Below are positions 1 through 10,543 of a stretch of DNA of 64,000 bases, piece by piece. The notes beneath the pieces were generated by a model. It worked only from the letters and a program-made list of their open reading frames with translations, was not told the DNA's origin and did not search any database. The position numbers and the translations under genes were made by a program. Location: contig OX485805.1 of assembly GCA_950295325.1 (NCBI GenBank), forward strand, positions 28,881,501-28,945,500, in the 5' to 3' direction. Position 1 is the first letter of the stretch. Each line of letters begins with the position of its first letter. This stretch comes from Polytrichum commune (taxonomy: Eukaryota > Streptophyta > Polytrichopsida > Polytrichales > Polytrichaceae).

Positions 1-1
1 A

Positions 2-1297
2 GACCCATCAATGTATGATGAGATCCTCGAAGGTGGCGGGCGGGCGCGTCATCTCCCATCCGACCTTCGACAATGGATACATGAGTTCGTGGTGAACAAT
101 GCGGCACCACTGGAGGAGTGGAGGAGGTGAGTTCACATTTTAGTAGAAGAACCTTAAATGCACCACCTCTCATAGAACAACAGTGCAGACCATACGAACT
201 ATAACAAAACACATCTTTTGTGACAAAAAAATATGACTGCAGTCAGTCATATTTTGGGATTTATGACTGAGTACAATCACAAAATGTAGTCGTAAAATAT
301 GCATTTCGTTGTAGTTATCGCGACACAGTACGACTACTGTTGTATGCAAATATGACTGCCCTTAGTGATTTCAGCAAGTCACGGGTAATGATGTGGTGGG
401 TTGTATCCAAAATGCAGGAAACACGAGGATGACATGTCACGGCGGGAATGTGAGCGGCACGAATACAGGCGCAAGAAGCGGAAGGCGCGGGTAATGTACC
501 CAGCGGAGCTGCGCGACGAGGATTTCCACATTTGGTTTCCAAAAGCAGTGATGCGCACCATAGAAGAAGGCACGGAGGAGGTACATGAAGACGTTAGGGC
601 CTTGATGTTACCTCCATCGGATGCAGCGAAGTCATATCGATCCATGTATGCGTTTGGAAACCACATCCGTGTCCGAAGCGCACAGGCGCAATTGACAACG
701 ATGGACTCTGGGGTGGCCGCAACATTTCGACAATTATGTCGCTCGGGCCTGAAGGACACAAATCCAAAGGCAGCGGAGTTGGAGTATGTGGGTTGGGTGG
801 AGGAAATCCTATCTGTGGACTATGGATTCTTCGAGGTGGTGGTCCTCTATTGCAATTGGGTCGTTGCAAACATTAAGGGAGATGGGGCGACGATGAAGCG
901 CGACGACTATGGTTTCACCAGTGTAAACTTTGACAGATTGATCCCGTTCTCAGCACAATCATTTGCATTTCCTCTCCACATCGAACAAGTTTTTTTTGCA
1001 CCTGACGTAGCGAAGTGTGGATGGGAAGTTGTTTTGCGCAAGGAACCGAGAGGGGTTCGGGTATTCTCCAAACAACAAAGAACGGATGAAGTACAGTGCA
1101 TAGCACTAGGTAGGACTTCTGATTTTCCCGGATTACAAGTGACGGCGTTTCAGGACGATATCGTACCGAGAACACCCATATTGGGCGATGCAGTGGAAGT
1201 AGGGCCAGGAGTGGTTGCCAAGGCACTAGAATGTCTAGAGGGACCGGATGACGCATCGGTAGATGACTCCGAGCACTGCGTATCGGACGGTGATTGA
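2..1297 (+). CDS. CACTA TNP2 transposase, C-terminal part with DUF4216 domain (5' truncated by window)
   Basis: Two exons are visible: 2-126, entering from outside the window, and 418-1297. The donor AG|GTGAGT at 127 and the acceptor ATGCAG| at 417 join in phase and restore an AGG codon. Exon 1 ends with the TNP2-like stretch NNAAPLEEW. Exon 2 begins with a basic RRKHEDD-type linker, then DEDFHIWFP. The C-terminal DUF4216 domain follows, with the segments YVGWVEEIL, DYGFFEVVVLYCNW, GFTSVNFDRLI, QVFFAPD and GWEVVLR. The family is the C-terminal half of the CACTA transposase TNP2; the DDE core is not in the window. An acidic tail ends in SDGD. No stop or frameshift is seen in the visible part, so it could be functional. 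Confidence 0.85.
127..417 (+). other. Intron of the TNP2 gene
   Basis: A GT..AG intron of 291 bp joining the two visible TNP2 exons in phase 2. The same reading frame as exon 2 is closed upstream by a TGA at 389-391, which supports the acceptor at 416-417 over the earlier ttcag at 371-374. Confidence 0.7.
199..314. mobile_element. Short CACTA-like MITE inside the TNP2 intron
   Basis: A 116-bp segment starts CTATAACAAAACACATC and ends with an imperfect inverted copy, GCATTTCGTTGTAG. About three quarters of the first 26 bases of each arm match. Both arms share the pattern CTAYAAC..TTTTGTGAC..ATATGACTG with the terminus of the host CACTA element, so it is probably a small non-autonomous relative. 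No matching 3-bp TSD is seen. It may instead be a degenerate internal repeat of the intron. Confidence 0.45.
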
Positions 1298-1943
1298 CTT
1301 CCCGTCCGTGCAAGAAGTTGTATAAATGAAACTTAGGTTTTTTATATATTTAATTTCAATTATATACATGTTCAATTAGTCTCTTGGCAATAGTAAAAAT
1401 CAAATTTCCTCCCCAATTTCCCCCCTATACTCCCTAAAACATCAATCAAGTAATTATTCAATAAATAAACATGGGCCATTCCCAATTCTCATTGCCGTTC
1501 ATACTATAACACACAAAGTACTTAATTTTGACCAATATCTGTCATTATTAAATAAATACTCCACACCATAATACTAGATAATGAGTCATGGGGCAAAAAC
1601 ACAAGAGGCCCATCTAGGGCAGCCTGAATTATCAAGGGCTGCCCAAAAGAAGGAAAAAAATGGTCCTAGTCAGAATGTGACTGAAGAATATGACTCGCAG
1701 AAAAATGTGACTGCCACACATGACTGGGCGTCCACCATAGACGTTCCCTATAAAGGCACTCGCCGTTCCCATACGCCATATACAGTACATTTGCCGAATA
1801 CGACACAAAAATATGACTGCGAGTCATATTTTTGAATTTCGTACCCGACAAAGGTCGAGGCCTGCCAAAATGTGACTGCATGTAGTCACCAGTCATCCCC
1901 AGTCATATTTCCCTAGTCACAAAATACCCAATCTGTTGTAGTG
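1298..1943 (+). repeat. CACTA 3' non-coding and subterminal repeat region
   Basis: AT-rich 3' flank of TNP2 followed from about 1666 by many TATGACT/TGTGACT motifs in both orientations, ending at the terminal inverted repeat. No gene is seen here. Confidence 0.7.
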
Positions 1944-2013
1944 TCAGTTCATATTATGTGATTTGCTAGTTCGAAAGTTCTAGAATGTAATGTTATGTGC
2001 TATTTTGTAACAC

Positions 2014-2709
2014 ATGTACTTTAAGTACGAGTTTTTGGCCAAAGGAGCTATTTCCAAAGAAGACCTTCATGTATTCTTGACCACATGGCTTGATAGATCA
2101 AACTCAGCGTGCATGTTCTCAGCTCTTCAACAACGCACGTGGACAACTTCTCACCTTACCGGCGGTGCCTGGTATCTTGATTGCGCTCCAAGTTTTACTC
2201 CTTCTTTTGAGACTGAGCTCAGGAAGTCAAGGGAGGCTGTAGGTGAGTCTGGAATTGAAATGGTGGACTTACAGGGCATTGAAAATGAGAATGAGAGGGC
2301 AAAGGCAATGAAACGACGCATCGAAGAGGACCGAAAGAAAGCGCTGAGGGTCAAGGAGGCTGAGGAGAGAGCTGATCAAAAAGAGCGGGAGAAGCTACAG
2401 AAGTCACTGGAGAAGTCCACCAAGAAGGGCAAAAAGAAGATGAACCCCCCCCCAGAGCCAGAAGGTAAGAGTCTCGTTGCTCCAAGTCCCACATATGAAT
2501 CTGGTTCTCATGCTCCAACATTTTCTAGAGGAACAAAACGCGATTCCTCCTACGAGCAGTTGAGTCAAATTCCTATTTTGACATCGGGGGATGAGCTCGA
2601 TATGCACCTTCAAGAGCTCATTCTCAACGCCTCAATGAAGGACGTTCTTGGCGGTGACACGGAGGAATTCACCCCTTCCTACAACGAGTTGAAAAGATTC
2701 ATGCTTAAG
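2014..2709 (+). CDS. Exon 1 of methyltransferase-like gene: charged N-terminal region
   Basis: An ATG at 2014 opens a frame of 232 codons to a canonical donor, AAG|GTACTG at 2710. Residues about 90-145 are rich in Lys, Glu and Arg (RAKAMKRRIEEDRKKALR, KEREKLQKSLEK) and look like a long helix or coiled coil. A Pro/Ser linker and a TPSYNELKRFMLK end follow. I recognise no domain. Joining to 3451 keeps phase 0. The true start could lie upstream, because the first residues (MYFKYEFLAKG) look like the middle of a protein. Confidence 0.45.
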
Positions 2710-3450
2710 GTACTGCTCTTCCATAATTTTGTCATAACATGTTTGCCTTCAAATTTTTGCATTTCAATCTGGTCCAAATTTTTCATTCAGTAGGTACTGC
2801 TTTTCATATTTCAGCAATCGGGTTTTGTTTCGGGACCGAAACATGGATTCTGACAACTAAGGGCTCGAAAGGGAATAGTTTATGCTTTTGTTTCGGGACC
2901 GAAAAACCATATGGAGTGCGAGCTGAGCCCTCAATGGACTCGGCAATTTGTTTTGTGCTTGCAATCGGCCATTTGTTTTGTTACACCATTTCTTTAAAGG
3001 ACTTCATCGCATTATAATGTGTATTATGATCCAACTTAGTTTTGCAAGCCCCTCTTGTTGCAACTCAACAGTAGTTTACAATATTTGCAGTAACTGTGAT
3101 TGATATTTAGAGTGGCACCACTTTAGGAGGGTACAAGAATGTATAAATAATTTGTTTTGCATTCCAGTACTAGGCAATGTACAAAGCAAGGAGGATTCTT
3201 TTAATCATGTTGATAAGGGTCCTCAAATTTGCTATTGTCTGACAATCACTGCTTACAACTTTTTGATCAAGTCACGCATTATCAGGGAGATTTATGTCTT
3301 GTGTCTGTTGTAGAGGTAGGTAATCTTCAAAATGATTTAAATTCCTTGTTGAATGGAACTAGTTGAATGCTTGTTCTATTCACCCTAAACCTGGTTTTAT
3401 TGAAGTCATTTGTCATGTACAAATTGTGACAATCTCCTTTGATTGTGCAG

Positions 3451-3783
3451 CACTCAAAAGACAAAACCCGGCACTACAAAGGTTCTCCGGAGGATCATCC
3501 CTGTTTGGACTTAATTCTTGCAGATATACCGAAAGGTCTTCCTGTTCCTGGCATATCAAACCTACCATCGTCCATTCCCGCTTGGAATCAAGAATCGAAA
3601 GAGTGGTTACAACCACTATTTGACTTTGCCGACCAACATCTGCACGACGACGGGGCAATTATTTTGTTTCACCCTTTTCGTATGAGTACGAAGTCCAATA
3701 TTCTTGGATATTGCAAATGGTATGGCTTTGCAATTCGGAAAGAGTGGTGGGAAATGAACCGCCTTCATCTTACATCCCTGTAG
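3451..3783 (+). CDS. Exon 2 of methyltransferase-like gene: catalytic-loop half
   Basis: Acceptor ATTGTGCAG| at 3450. The frame reads HPCLDLILADIPKGLP, then ESKEWLQPLFDFADQHL, then GAIILFHPF and WWEMNRLHLTS. The DLILADxP block corresponds to motif IV of Rossmann-fold DNA methyltransferases, but the second proline and the aromatic residue are replaced (DIPK). The frame ends with TAG at 3781-3783, where a family member should continue, so this is either a nonsense change or a missed splice site. Confidence 0.5.
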   Translation, partial: HSKDKTRHYKGSPEDHPCLDLILADIPKGLPVPGISNLPSSIPAWNQESKEWLQPLFDFADQHLHDDGAIILFHPFRMSTKSNILGYCKWYGFAIRKEWWEMNRLHLTSL

Positions 3784-5701
3784 AGCAGATTTTTGGGCTA
3801 TAGTATGAATACAAACTTCTTGAATTAAGTTTTTTGAAGAACAGATGAAAATGTTGGACTATAGTCATATGAAAGAGCTCTTAGAGCAGTTTTAGGAACT
3901 GAATGACCTCGGAGAAAAGTTACAACCGCCTGGAAGAGGAGGACGATAAGGGACTGTCGGCGAAGAGAGAAGGAAGGCCATAATCAACGAGTGTTTCCAG
4001 GCAATAGGCTAGAGTAGTCGCAATCAGCGAAGCATGTAGGTTCGGCCAAGTGCCGCAGATAGGAGGATATTTTTTCAGCTCTGTGATAGAGTGAAGCAAT
4101 GTAACCAGGCTATAGCCATATTGGAATGAAGTTATTTTGATATACCAGATATGTGAGCGTGTGGAAGTAATAATTCATTTGCACGAAGTGTATGCATTGA
4201 ACAGATTGAAGTAAGGGAGTGGAGCCACAGTGTGAGAAACAATACAATAAATTGAATGTCTGAGAAGAAGCCATACCGTAGAGGAGGTGGAATTGAATAT
4301 CTTTTGGAAAGTATTAAGATGGATTCGTGAGGGAGGAATCAGAGAGAGACTATTTGAGAGCGAACATCGGGTGATTGAAACCGAGTGGAATGGAACAGAG
4401 AGATGTTGAAGCAACCAGAGTATAGCCAGATAAGATTCAAACACAGAAAGAGAAGAGGCTTGAATGTTATATCAGAAGTTAAATTAATTTATATCGCCGA
4501 GAGCCAGTAAAGGGAGCAAGCTTACGGTCATGAGCTTTGACACAATCTTGATACCATGAGATGAAAGGAAGACTATAGTCATTCTAAGAAATTAGCACCA
4601 GAGAGAGAGAGATCATACCACAGAGTCGAACTATAACCGGGACAGCCGAAAGCAAGAAAGACCATCGCCAGCGTGAGAGAGACGAGAGTCCCTAGAGTAG
4701 TTAGGTTTAGTATGAGGAAGTGACTGAGAAAGAAAGTAGTAGCGAAGTGGAGATAGCTACAGTCTTATGATGAGATCATGGACAAGTTAGCTTTGATATG
4801 GGAAGAGTATGCGCTAAGCGTGCATAATTCATCATTACTTAGCATATGAGATGATTGCCTGGCATTGAAATGTCCCATCGGGAAATGAGTGGTTGAAGTG
4901 GATTATAGTATTGAGCATAAATAATACTTGGCTAATTAAAGCTTCAAGCTAATATTGAATATAGTCATGTATGTTTATTCTACCTTGAGTTGCGCAGAGA
5001 TTGCACATCGAAGGGTTGTGTGTGATGGTTCATGAATGAGATAAGTTCTTGAATGAGTATTAATGCCATTAAAATGAATAAATGAACCATTATATTAAAT
5101 GAATTCATTGGAATGTGAATTGTTGCCATTGCATTGTTCTTTTGTGGTCACCAAAAGAGACTAACCCCAATCGGATGAAAATCCATTGGCTGACTATTGG
5201 CAAGAAACAAAATGACTATCGTCCATTCCAAGCCATTGAGCTTCACGATTGCAATAGGTCAAAAATGTAGAGTGATAGAAAATTACCTTGAAGATAGGAC
5301 GGAATCACTCACGACTAAATAAGCACGAACGAACCATAAGAGTGGAGGAACGATGAATTAAAGAAGGATTGGAATAAGAAAAAACCTAAGTTGTTATTAT
5401 GAACCTTAATTCAAAGTGACATTAACCCTTATAGACACTATCTCAGTCTTCCTGGAGACATAGTTCCCTGGGTTTTGTTGTTTTCAGTCATAGCAAAAAC
5501 TTACTACAATCCCCAATAAATCCAGCATCAACTGTAAGATAATGCTTAAGTCTTCTTTCTGATCACCGTTGCTTAATACATTCAGTTTCAATTTCATCCT
5601 TGAGGTAGTTCTGAGTGTAGACCCACCAAACTATTATACTCACGCAGTTGTGCTGTTTACTTTGTAAAGTAATATTGATCTTTATGTCTAGTACATTGTA
5701 G
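3784..5701 (+). other. 1.9-kb stretch between methyltransferase-like exons, no gene recognised
   Basis: If the gene is one unit this is an intron. The part from about 3880 to 4760 is purine-rich on the plus strand, with repeated GAGAGA and AGAGGA runs and no long frame. It may be an old insertion, but no termini or TSD were found. Confidence 0.3.
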
Positions 5702-5975
5702 ACCACGAGGTTCGGTATTTCATTGGCGGTCAGGAGCGTGCCGGGGTCACCTGCATCGAAGTTTTCATTTTGTCATGTCCATGAATTGGATCCTTATGGG
5801 GTGGATGTTGCACAGGATAATATTCTCCAGAACTTGGTCTCTCGTGAGGACCAACTAACTAATGGATCCACACCATGGCGAGGGCCTCGTGAAAAGTCCG
5901 TGCTTCTAATGCAAATGCTAATTGAAGCATGTAGCTTCCCAGGGGATATTATTCTAGACTGCACGGCAGCGACCG
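5702..5975 (+). CDS. Exon 3 of methyltransferase-like gene: start of cofactor-binding half
   Basis: Acceptor TTGTAG| at 5701 and donor CCG|GTATGT at 5976. The frame reads TTRFGISLAVRS, later DPYGVDVAQDNILQNLV, GSTPWRGPREKSVLL and CSFPGDIILDCTAATG. The PWRGPREKS and GDIILDCTAATG segments match the order motif X to motif I found in beta-class N4/N6 methyltransferases. The exon ends in phase 1 inside the glycine codon of motif I and continues in phase at 6085. Confidence 0.55.
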
Positions 5976-6084
5976 GTATGTCTTTGTAATCTTCCATTTC
6001 AGTTGGTTAATCGTTAATATTGTTTTGTTCTACAAAATTCATAGTGGTTTTTGTACTAAGTTTTTCCAACTTCTTTATTTGCAG

Positions 6085-6292
6085 GATCTTCCATTCATGC
6101 CTGCCGCAATGTTCACCGTCACATTGCGGCATTAGAGGCTGATGTAGATATTTTTGAGGCCTTACTTGCTCCATTGGTTATCTCTAGAGTAGCCTCTGAA
6201 GTCACTCTTGAAGACCGTGTCACCAGTGTAGAGGATCCTGAGGGTGAAGATATCCCCGTTGAGAGGATTGTGAAGAGATCTCGGTTTACTAA
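6085..6292 (+). CDS. Exon 4 of methyltransferase-like gene: motif I end to motif III
   Basis: Acceptor ATTTGCAG| at 6084 and donor AA|GTGAGT at 6293. The segment SSIHACRNVHRHIAALEADVD continues motif I, and its acidic residue after ALE is placed where family members bind the ribose of S-adenosyl-methionine. An acidic linker follows (EDRVTSVEDPEGED). Both junctions keep phase. Confidence 0.55.
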
Positions 6293-6389
6293 GTGAGTAT
6301 GGTCCACAAATTCTTTTACCAGTGTTATGTTTTTTGGTGTCATTTCATCTAAAGTTGAATTATGAACATGGTACCATTGGCATTTGCAG

Positions 6390-6680
6390 ATGCGATAAAT
6401 TGGGCTATCCTATTCACTGGCCTTTTTTTTGTGACCCTGAATTCTATCCCAGCCCTCCAAAGTCTTGGCAACTTCCTACATACGCAAATGATATTGCTAA
6501 TCAACTAGCTGGAGGTTCTTATCAGACATTTAGATATAATATCATCCGGAAAGAATTTTAGAGTTTTTGGATATAGAAGCTTTTGAGTCTGATGGTCAGG
6601 CCTCCTCTGATGCAGATATTAGTGATTCTAGAATTTCTTCATCATCAGGTGATCACAGTGATTCGGATCTGATGAAATAG
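6390..6680 (+). CDS. Exon 5 of methyltransferase-like gene with a one-base frameshift in its acidic tail
   Basis: Acceptor ATTTGCAG| at 6389. The frame KCDKLGYPIHWPFFCDP runs to RKEF and meets TAG at 6559-6561. In another frame the sequence goes on as FLDIEAFESDGQASS to SDSDLMK with a stop at 6678-6680, an acidic Ser/Asp tail. One missing T in the tttt run at about 6556-6559 would explain the break. No known domain. Confidence 0.45.
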
Positions 6681-8390
6681 CTTCATGTGGGTGTCTGTGT
6701 ACTATCTAATATACCGGTTTTTTTTCCTTTCGTTTTTCATTTTGTGCACTCATTCCGCATGAAATTCATTGTATTTGTATTACTTTCGGAGTTTATGGGA
6801 TTGCATATATAAAATTACATATTTAAGTTAACTTTTGACTTCATATTTTCTGATATTGTTTAAAATAATTTCGAACACCACTTAGTTACTTATTAACGTT
6901 TGAGTTTACGATTAATTTGATTGTTCATCACTTAATTCCATAATCTTACTATTCGTTAATACCCTTCTATTTTAAATTTAAGGGTTTCCACTATTCTTCT
7001 ATTATCGTTTTCATATATTTTTTCAATGATTTCTTACGATTTTCTGTTGCTGTATTTGTCTATGGCTATTCAATTGCAAATGAATTCGGACAAAAATTGA
7101 TGTCCACTCTTTTTCTAACTGTCATTCCTGTTTCTTGTCCATGACTAGACAGTGAAATAGTTTTGGCTTGGTGATTAGTATTCCTAGAACCTAATAGACA
7201 TTGCACGTGTTTGTAGTAACTGAGTAAAATTGCTTTGTAGTGATGGGACGTTATGGTGGCGACTGATGGGTGTTTTCTTACCATTGTCTTCGCCATGAAT
7301 TCCCCACCACATTTCGCGTCCCCCCTCTCTCGTTATACTTTGCGAAATGGTATTTAGGGTTAGATGTTTTTGCCTTAAGTCTGAATATCGGCTGCCTCCA
7401 CATGCACATGTCTAGAATTTAACATTGAAAAGTACACCTTGGATCTGGACGAAGAGGGCGCACATTATTTTCCCGCACGCACGGATATAGGCGTCATTAC
7501 GTCATTATCTTGTAAAAAAATTAAAATTACATCAAAATATCGCGGTCATAGGGTGTGCATCACTTGACAGAAATTATCAAAATTACCGTTCACTTACAGC
7601 TCACGGCTCACGGCTCACTGCTCACCGCTCACTAAATAGCTTTTCCCGTAGTAGATTATAGCCTAAAATCTACCTATATATTATCTAGGTATGGGAAGAT
7701 TCCTAAGAGCATTCCCACCCATGAAAGACTGAACTCAAAACCGGATGTAGAGTAGTTCAGTTCAGTCTCGAATTGCCCCACCCATCGGCAAAACGGATGA
7801 CCTGAACTACTCTACATCCGAATTTCGAAGTAAGTCTTGCAAAACAGAGCAGTTTTGCAGGGAGCCTTGCTGCCCTGAACTCCCCTGCCGGAAGAAAGCG
7901 ACAAGCAACTCCGATTTTTCGGAGGAAAAAGCGGGGCACTATTTTTTCCCTTTAGGTTATAGGGATTCACCGAACGGGTTGTCTTCTCCCCTACTCCCTA
8001 CCAAAAACAACGGTTACCTCCTCGGCTGCGAAGACGCATCTCGCAGATAAACGCTTCAATGCTCTTGTTATGTCACAAATGTTGATTTCTTGGTCGAATG
8101 TAATGGGTTACATAGCCTCATCGGTAACCCCTTAGCCAAAATTTGCATCAATTCTGAGGAGGAAGGGTGGTCTGGTCTTATTCAGTTGGGTTCATTTGTT
8201 AAAGGGTATATCTTTTACAAGATTTACATATGCTTGTGTTTGAGAAGGTGGAGGAGGCCGTAGACATCGTGTACCATGTATTGGTTGCACAAGAACCCTA
8301 GTTTCTGAAGTTCAAGGAAATTTGCAGGAGGTTTATCAGAGCATCCTTTTTCTTTTTGCTTTGGTGAATACTTTAGCAATTTGTTGTCAT
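6681..8390. other. Intergenic stretch with a hairpin and short direct repeats
   Basis: No gene is supported. Around 7597-7633 the unit CTCACGG/CTCACTG is repeated several times. From about 7706 the sequence AGCATTCCCACCCATG begins a MITE-like segment that contains the hairpin listed separately. Confidence 0.5.
7742..7820. repeat. 19-bp perfect inverted repeat with 41-bp loop (MITE-like)
   Basis: CGGATGTAGAGTAGTTCAG at 7742-7760 is repeated in inverse at 7802-7820. The loop contains GCCCCACCCAT. The upstream AGCATTCCCACCCAT and the region near 23750-23845 share several words, so this is probably a short non-autonomous transposon rather than a gene. Confidence 0.6.
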
Positions 8391-8635
8391 GGGGATTTCC
8401 ATGGGTGTAGGACCGCCTCTGTGTACTTCGTCGCCTAATGGTTGCTATGAAGGAGCTCGGAAAAAAATGTAGAGCCGCCTTAGTGCATTCCCATCATCAT
8501 CGTCCACATTTCTCTTGTCTTCAATTTAGGAAAAAATCATTCTCTTCTAGATGTAATATAGGTCAACAATTTGTGGTGACTACACCAAGGATTTGCAAGA
8601 GTTTTTTCTCTGCTAAGCCAAGGCAACGGAATTAA
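8391..8635 (+). pseudogene. Possible first exon of an unidentified gene, transit-peptide-like, frameshifted
   Basis: ATG at 8391 reads MGISMGVGPPLCTSSPNGC and then hits TAG after a run of seven A at 8461-8467. If one A were absent the frame would continue in the +1 frame to a TAA at 8633-8635, with many Arg, Ser and His and almost no acidic residues (HSHHHRPHFSCLQFRKK, RICKSFFSAKPRQR). That composition resembles a plastid or mitochondrial targeting region. No domain is recognised and the link to the exon at 9181 is not resolved. Confidence 0.3.
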
Positions 8636-9094
8636 TTTAGGGTTTACAGTGCGGGATAGTGATCGGGTAGATTTAGGGTCTTATTAACTGGTTAATTCAA
8701 TTTTGGCATTCCCCCGTATTTGTGGATTTTAACAAGCCTTATTCATTCCCTTCGATCAGAGTTTTGACGCTTTTTCAGTCGGGAGTTCGCAGTGTTGACA
8801 GTTTGTATGTGTGTTTCGTCCACGGATTGGTAGAAATTAAGGAAGGAAGGAGCAGTGCACTTTCGGAACGTAGGCGTTTCGGTTGTGTCAACTGCTCTGC
8901 TCTTACTATTTGGTGAAGAGTTTTGTAGCATTTGTGTCATCATTTAGAGCAGCGCCGGTGGCAGGCAGCTCTGTAGGGTTTGTGGTCTCAAGGTTGAAGC
9001 AGGGGAGAGCGAAGGTGTCCTTTGTTGGTTTGGACATCGGTTGAGGATTGAGGGTTAAGGTGGGAATTGTATTGTGGTGGATAGACGAGACTAA

Positions 9095-9122
9095 AGAGAG
9101 CGAGAGAGAGAGAGAGAGAGAG
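9095..9122 (+). repeat. (GA)n microsatellite
   Basis: A simple GA repeat (gagcgagagagag...) in the presumed intron before the exon at 9181. Confidence 0.85.
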
Positions 9123-9237
9123 GGAATTGTAGTAGTGGGCCACAACTTCTTACACCTTATGTGCATTTGTAATTTGTGCAGTCTCGCAAACTTTGTGGAA
9201 AGGTGGCTTCATGGAAGAACGATACTATAGACATCTA

Positions 9238-9250
9238 TGTGAGGCCTTGC
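9238..9250 (+). repeat. LINE target-site duplication, left copy
   Basis: TGTGAGGCCTTGC, identical to 17932-17944. The strand composition changes abruptly to C/A-rich right after it. Confidence 0.8.
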
Positions 9251-9329
9251 TCACACCCACCTCCACTTCCAAACACCCCCACACCAGCCCCAAGAACCAT
9301 TACAAACACTAATCACAAAACAAACATAA

Positions 9330-10112
9330 CAACTTGGAATGCCTCATCGCTTAACACAGCCCTACCAAATTTACAAAGCTTAATAAATCATTCCTTTAGA
9401 AACATAGCAATTATAAATATACAAGAAACCAAATTTACAGCAACTAAATCCACAAAATACATTCAGAACCAATTCCCTGAATACAAGCTCATTTTTAACA
9501 ACACACACTCCCTCACAAGATGCATACAACAAAGAATGCCTTACACCCCCGGAAGAGGTGGCCTACTCACCCTCATTCATAACAAATATGCATTTCCTGG
9601 AAACGTTACCAAAATACCCACACCAACAAACATCTCCCCTTATTTACAAATAATAAAAATACACAACCATCCACTTCTACCATGGCTAATTATACACATA
9701 TATATGCCCACACACTTAGACGACACCCACCTCATTCCCTACCTCAAAACCACAATTACCAACCAAATAACTGCACACCCAAACCATATACACATCATAT
9801 GTGGCGATTTTAACAGAGATATTGCATTCACTGGAAGACAAAATAACAACACTAATACGCCACTACAAGAAGAAGACATCGAATGGAAAAACTTCACTAC
9901 AACCCTCAATCTAGAATATATCCCAACGAACACTAACTTTTCCAGACAAGCATGTTATAATTACACGTCAACTAACCTTATAGACGGTTTCTATATCAAC
10001 TCACTAGACAACAACAAGACACAAACATAAATCTGAACTCAACAAACACAAACATAAACATAAATCTAAACTCAAACCACTATCCAGTCACCTTATACAT
10101 ACCCCAAAACAC
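9330..10112 (+). pseudogene. LINE AP-endonuclease domain (Exo_endo_phos)
   Basis: The frame open to 10030 shows the apurinic-endonuclease-like motifs in order: TTWNASSLN, NIQETKF, GRGGLLTLIHN, HIYMPTH and CGDFNRDI. The last catalytic motif (usually SDHxP) is found after a stop and a frame change at about 10068-10090 as SNHYP, with Asp replaced by Asn. In intact LINEs this domain nicks the target DNA. The frame break and the lost Asp indicate an inactive copy. Confidence 0.8.
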
Positions 10113-10543
10113 TTATAGCTAGACCACCACCCCCCGCAAATATTACTCCAACTAGAATACTAAATCCGATCCCACCGGAAAACTTAGAAAATTTCAATAT
10201 AAAATTCTTTGAAGCAAACTCCATGCAACTAAATGAACTTACCAACTTACTAGAGAACCACAACCACCTCACCCTTGATCAATGGCAAAAAGCCTGTATA
10301 GCATTAGACAACATTGTAGGAAAAATTTCAGTGTCCATTGAAAATACCTGCAAAGCAACCCCAATACCAACCCTTACAACCAGAACAACACAGTAAGGGG
10401 GTTATCTACCACGAAAAATATCCAAAGAATGGAAAAAATACCTCGACACATACCATCTTATCAGAAAAACTATATACATTGCAAAAAACAACCCCCAATG
10501 GCAAATTCACCCCATCTTAAATGAAATCCGCAACCACCAACAC

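Larger units (their letters stand above)
1..1943 (+). mobile_element. CACTA (En/Spm-like) transposon, 3' part
   Basis: The right terminus reads GTTGTAGTG at 1935-1943, the reverse complement of a CACTACAAC end, the hallmark that names the CACTA superfamily. The next three bases (tca, 1944-1946) would be one copy of the 3-bp target duplication; the other copy lies left of the window. Between 1666 and 1943 the sequence is packed with copies of TATGACT and TGTGACT in both orientations, as expected for the subterminal transposase-binding repeats of this superfamily. A perfect 12-bp inverted repeat, AAAAATATGACT and its complement, lies at about 1807-1833. The coding part is a TNP2-type protein on the same strand. 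The left half of the element is outside the window, so autonomy cannot be judged. Confidence 0.85.
2014..6680 (+). pseudogene. Split DNA N6/N4-methyltransferase-like gene (beta-class motif order), damaged
   Basis: Five exon-like blocks on the plus strand: 2014-2709, 3451-3783, 5702-5975, 6085-6292 and 6390-6680. The second block carries the catalytic-loop half (DLILADIP, later DDGAIILFHPF and KEWWEMNRLHLTS). The third and fourth carry the cofactor-binding half (PWRGPREKS, then GDIILDCTAATGSS, then HIAALEAD). In N4/N6 DNA methyltransferases (PF01555-like) the equivalents are the (D/N/S)PP(Y/F/W) motif and the FxGxG-containing motif I, and this order is that of the beta group. The catalytic motif reads DIPK, so activity is doubtful. 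A TAG at 3781-3783 ends block 2 with no clean donor, and the acidic tail needs a one-base shift at about 6556-6561. Nuclear localisation and DNA substrate are inferred from the family only. Confidence 0.55.

Noticed and set aside
371-374. Acceptor TTTCAG at 374 for the TNP2 intron
   Set aside because: The resulting frame meets TGA at 389 before reaching the DUF4216 frame; the acceptor at 417 joins in phase.
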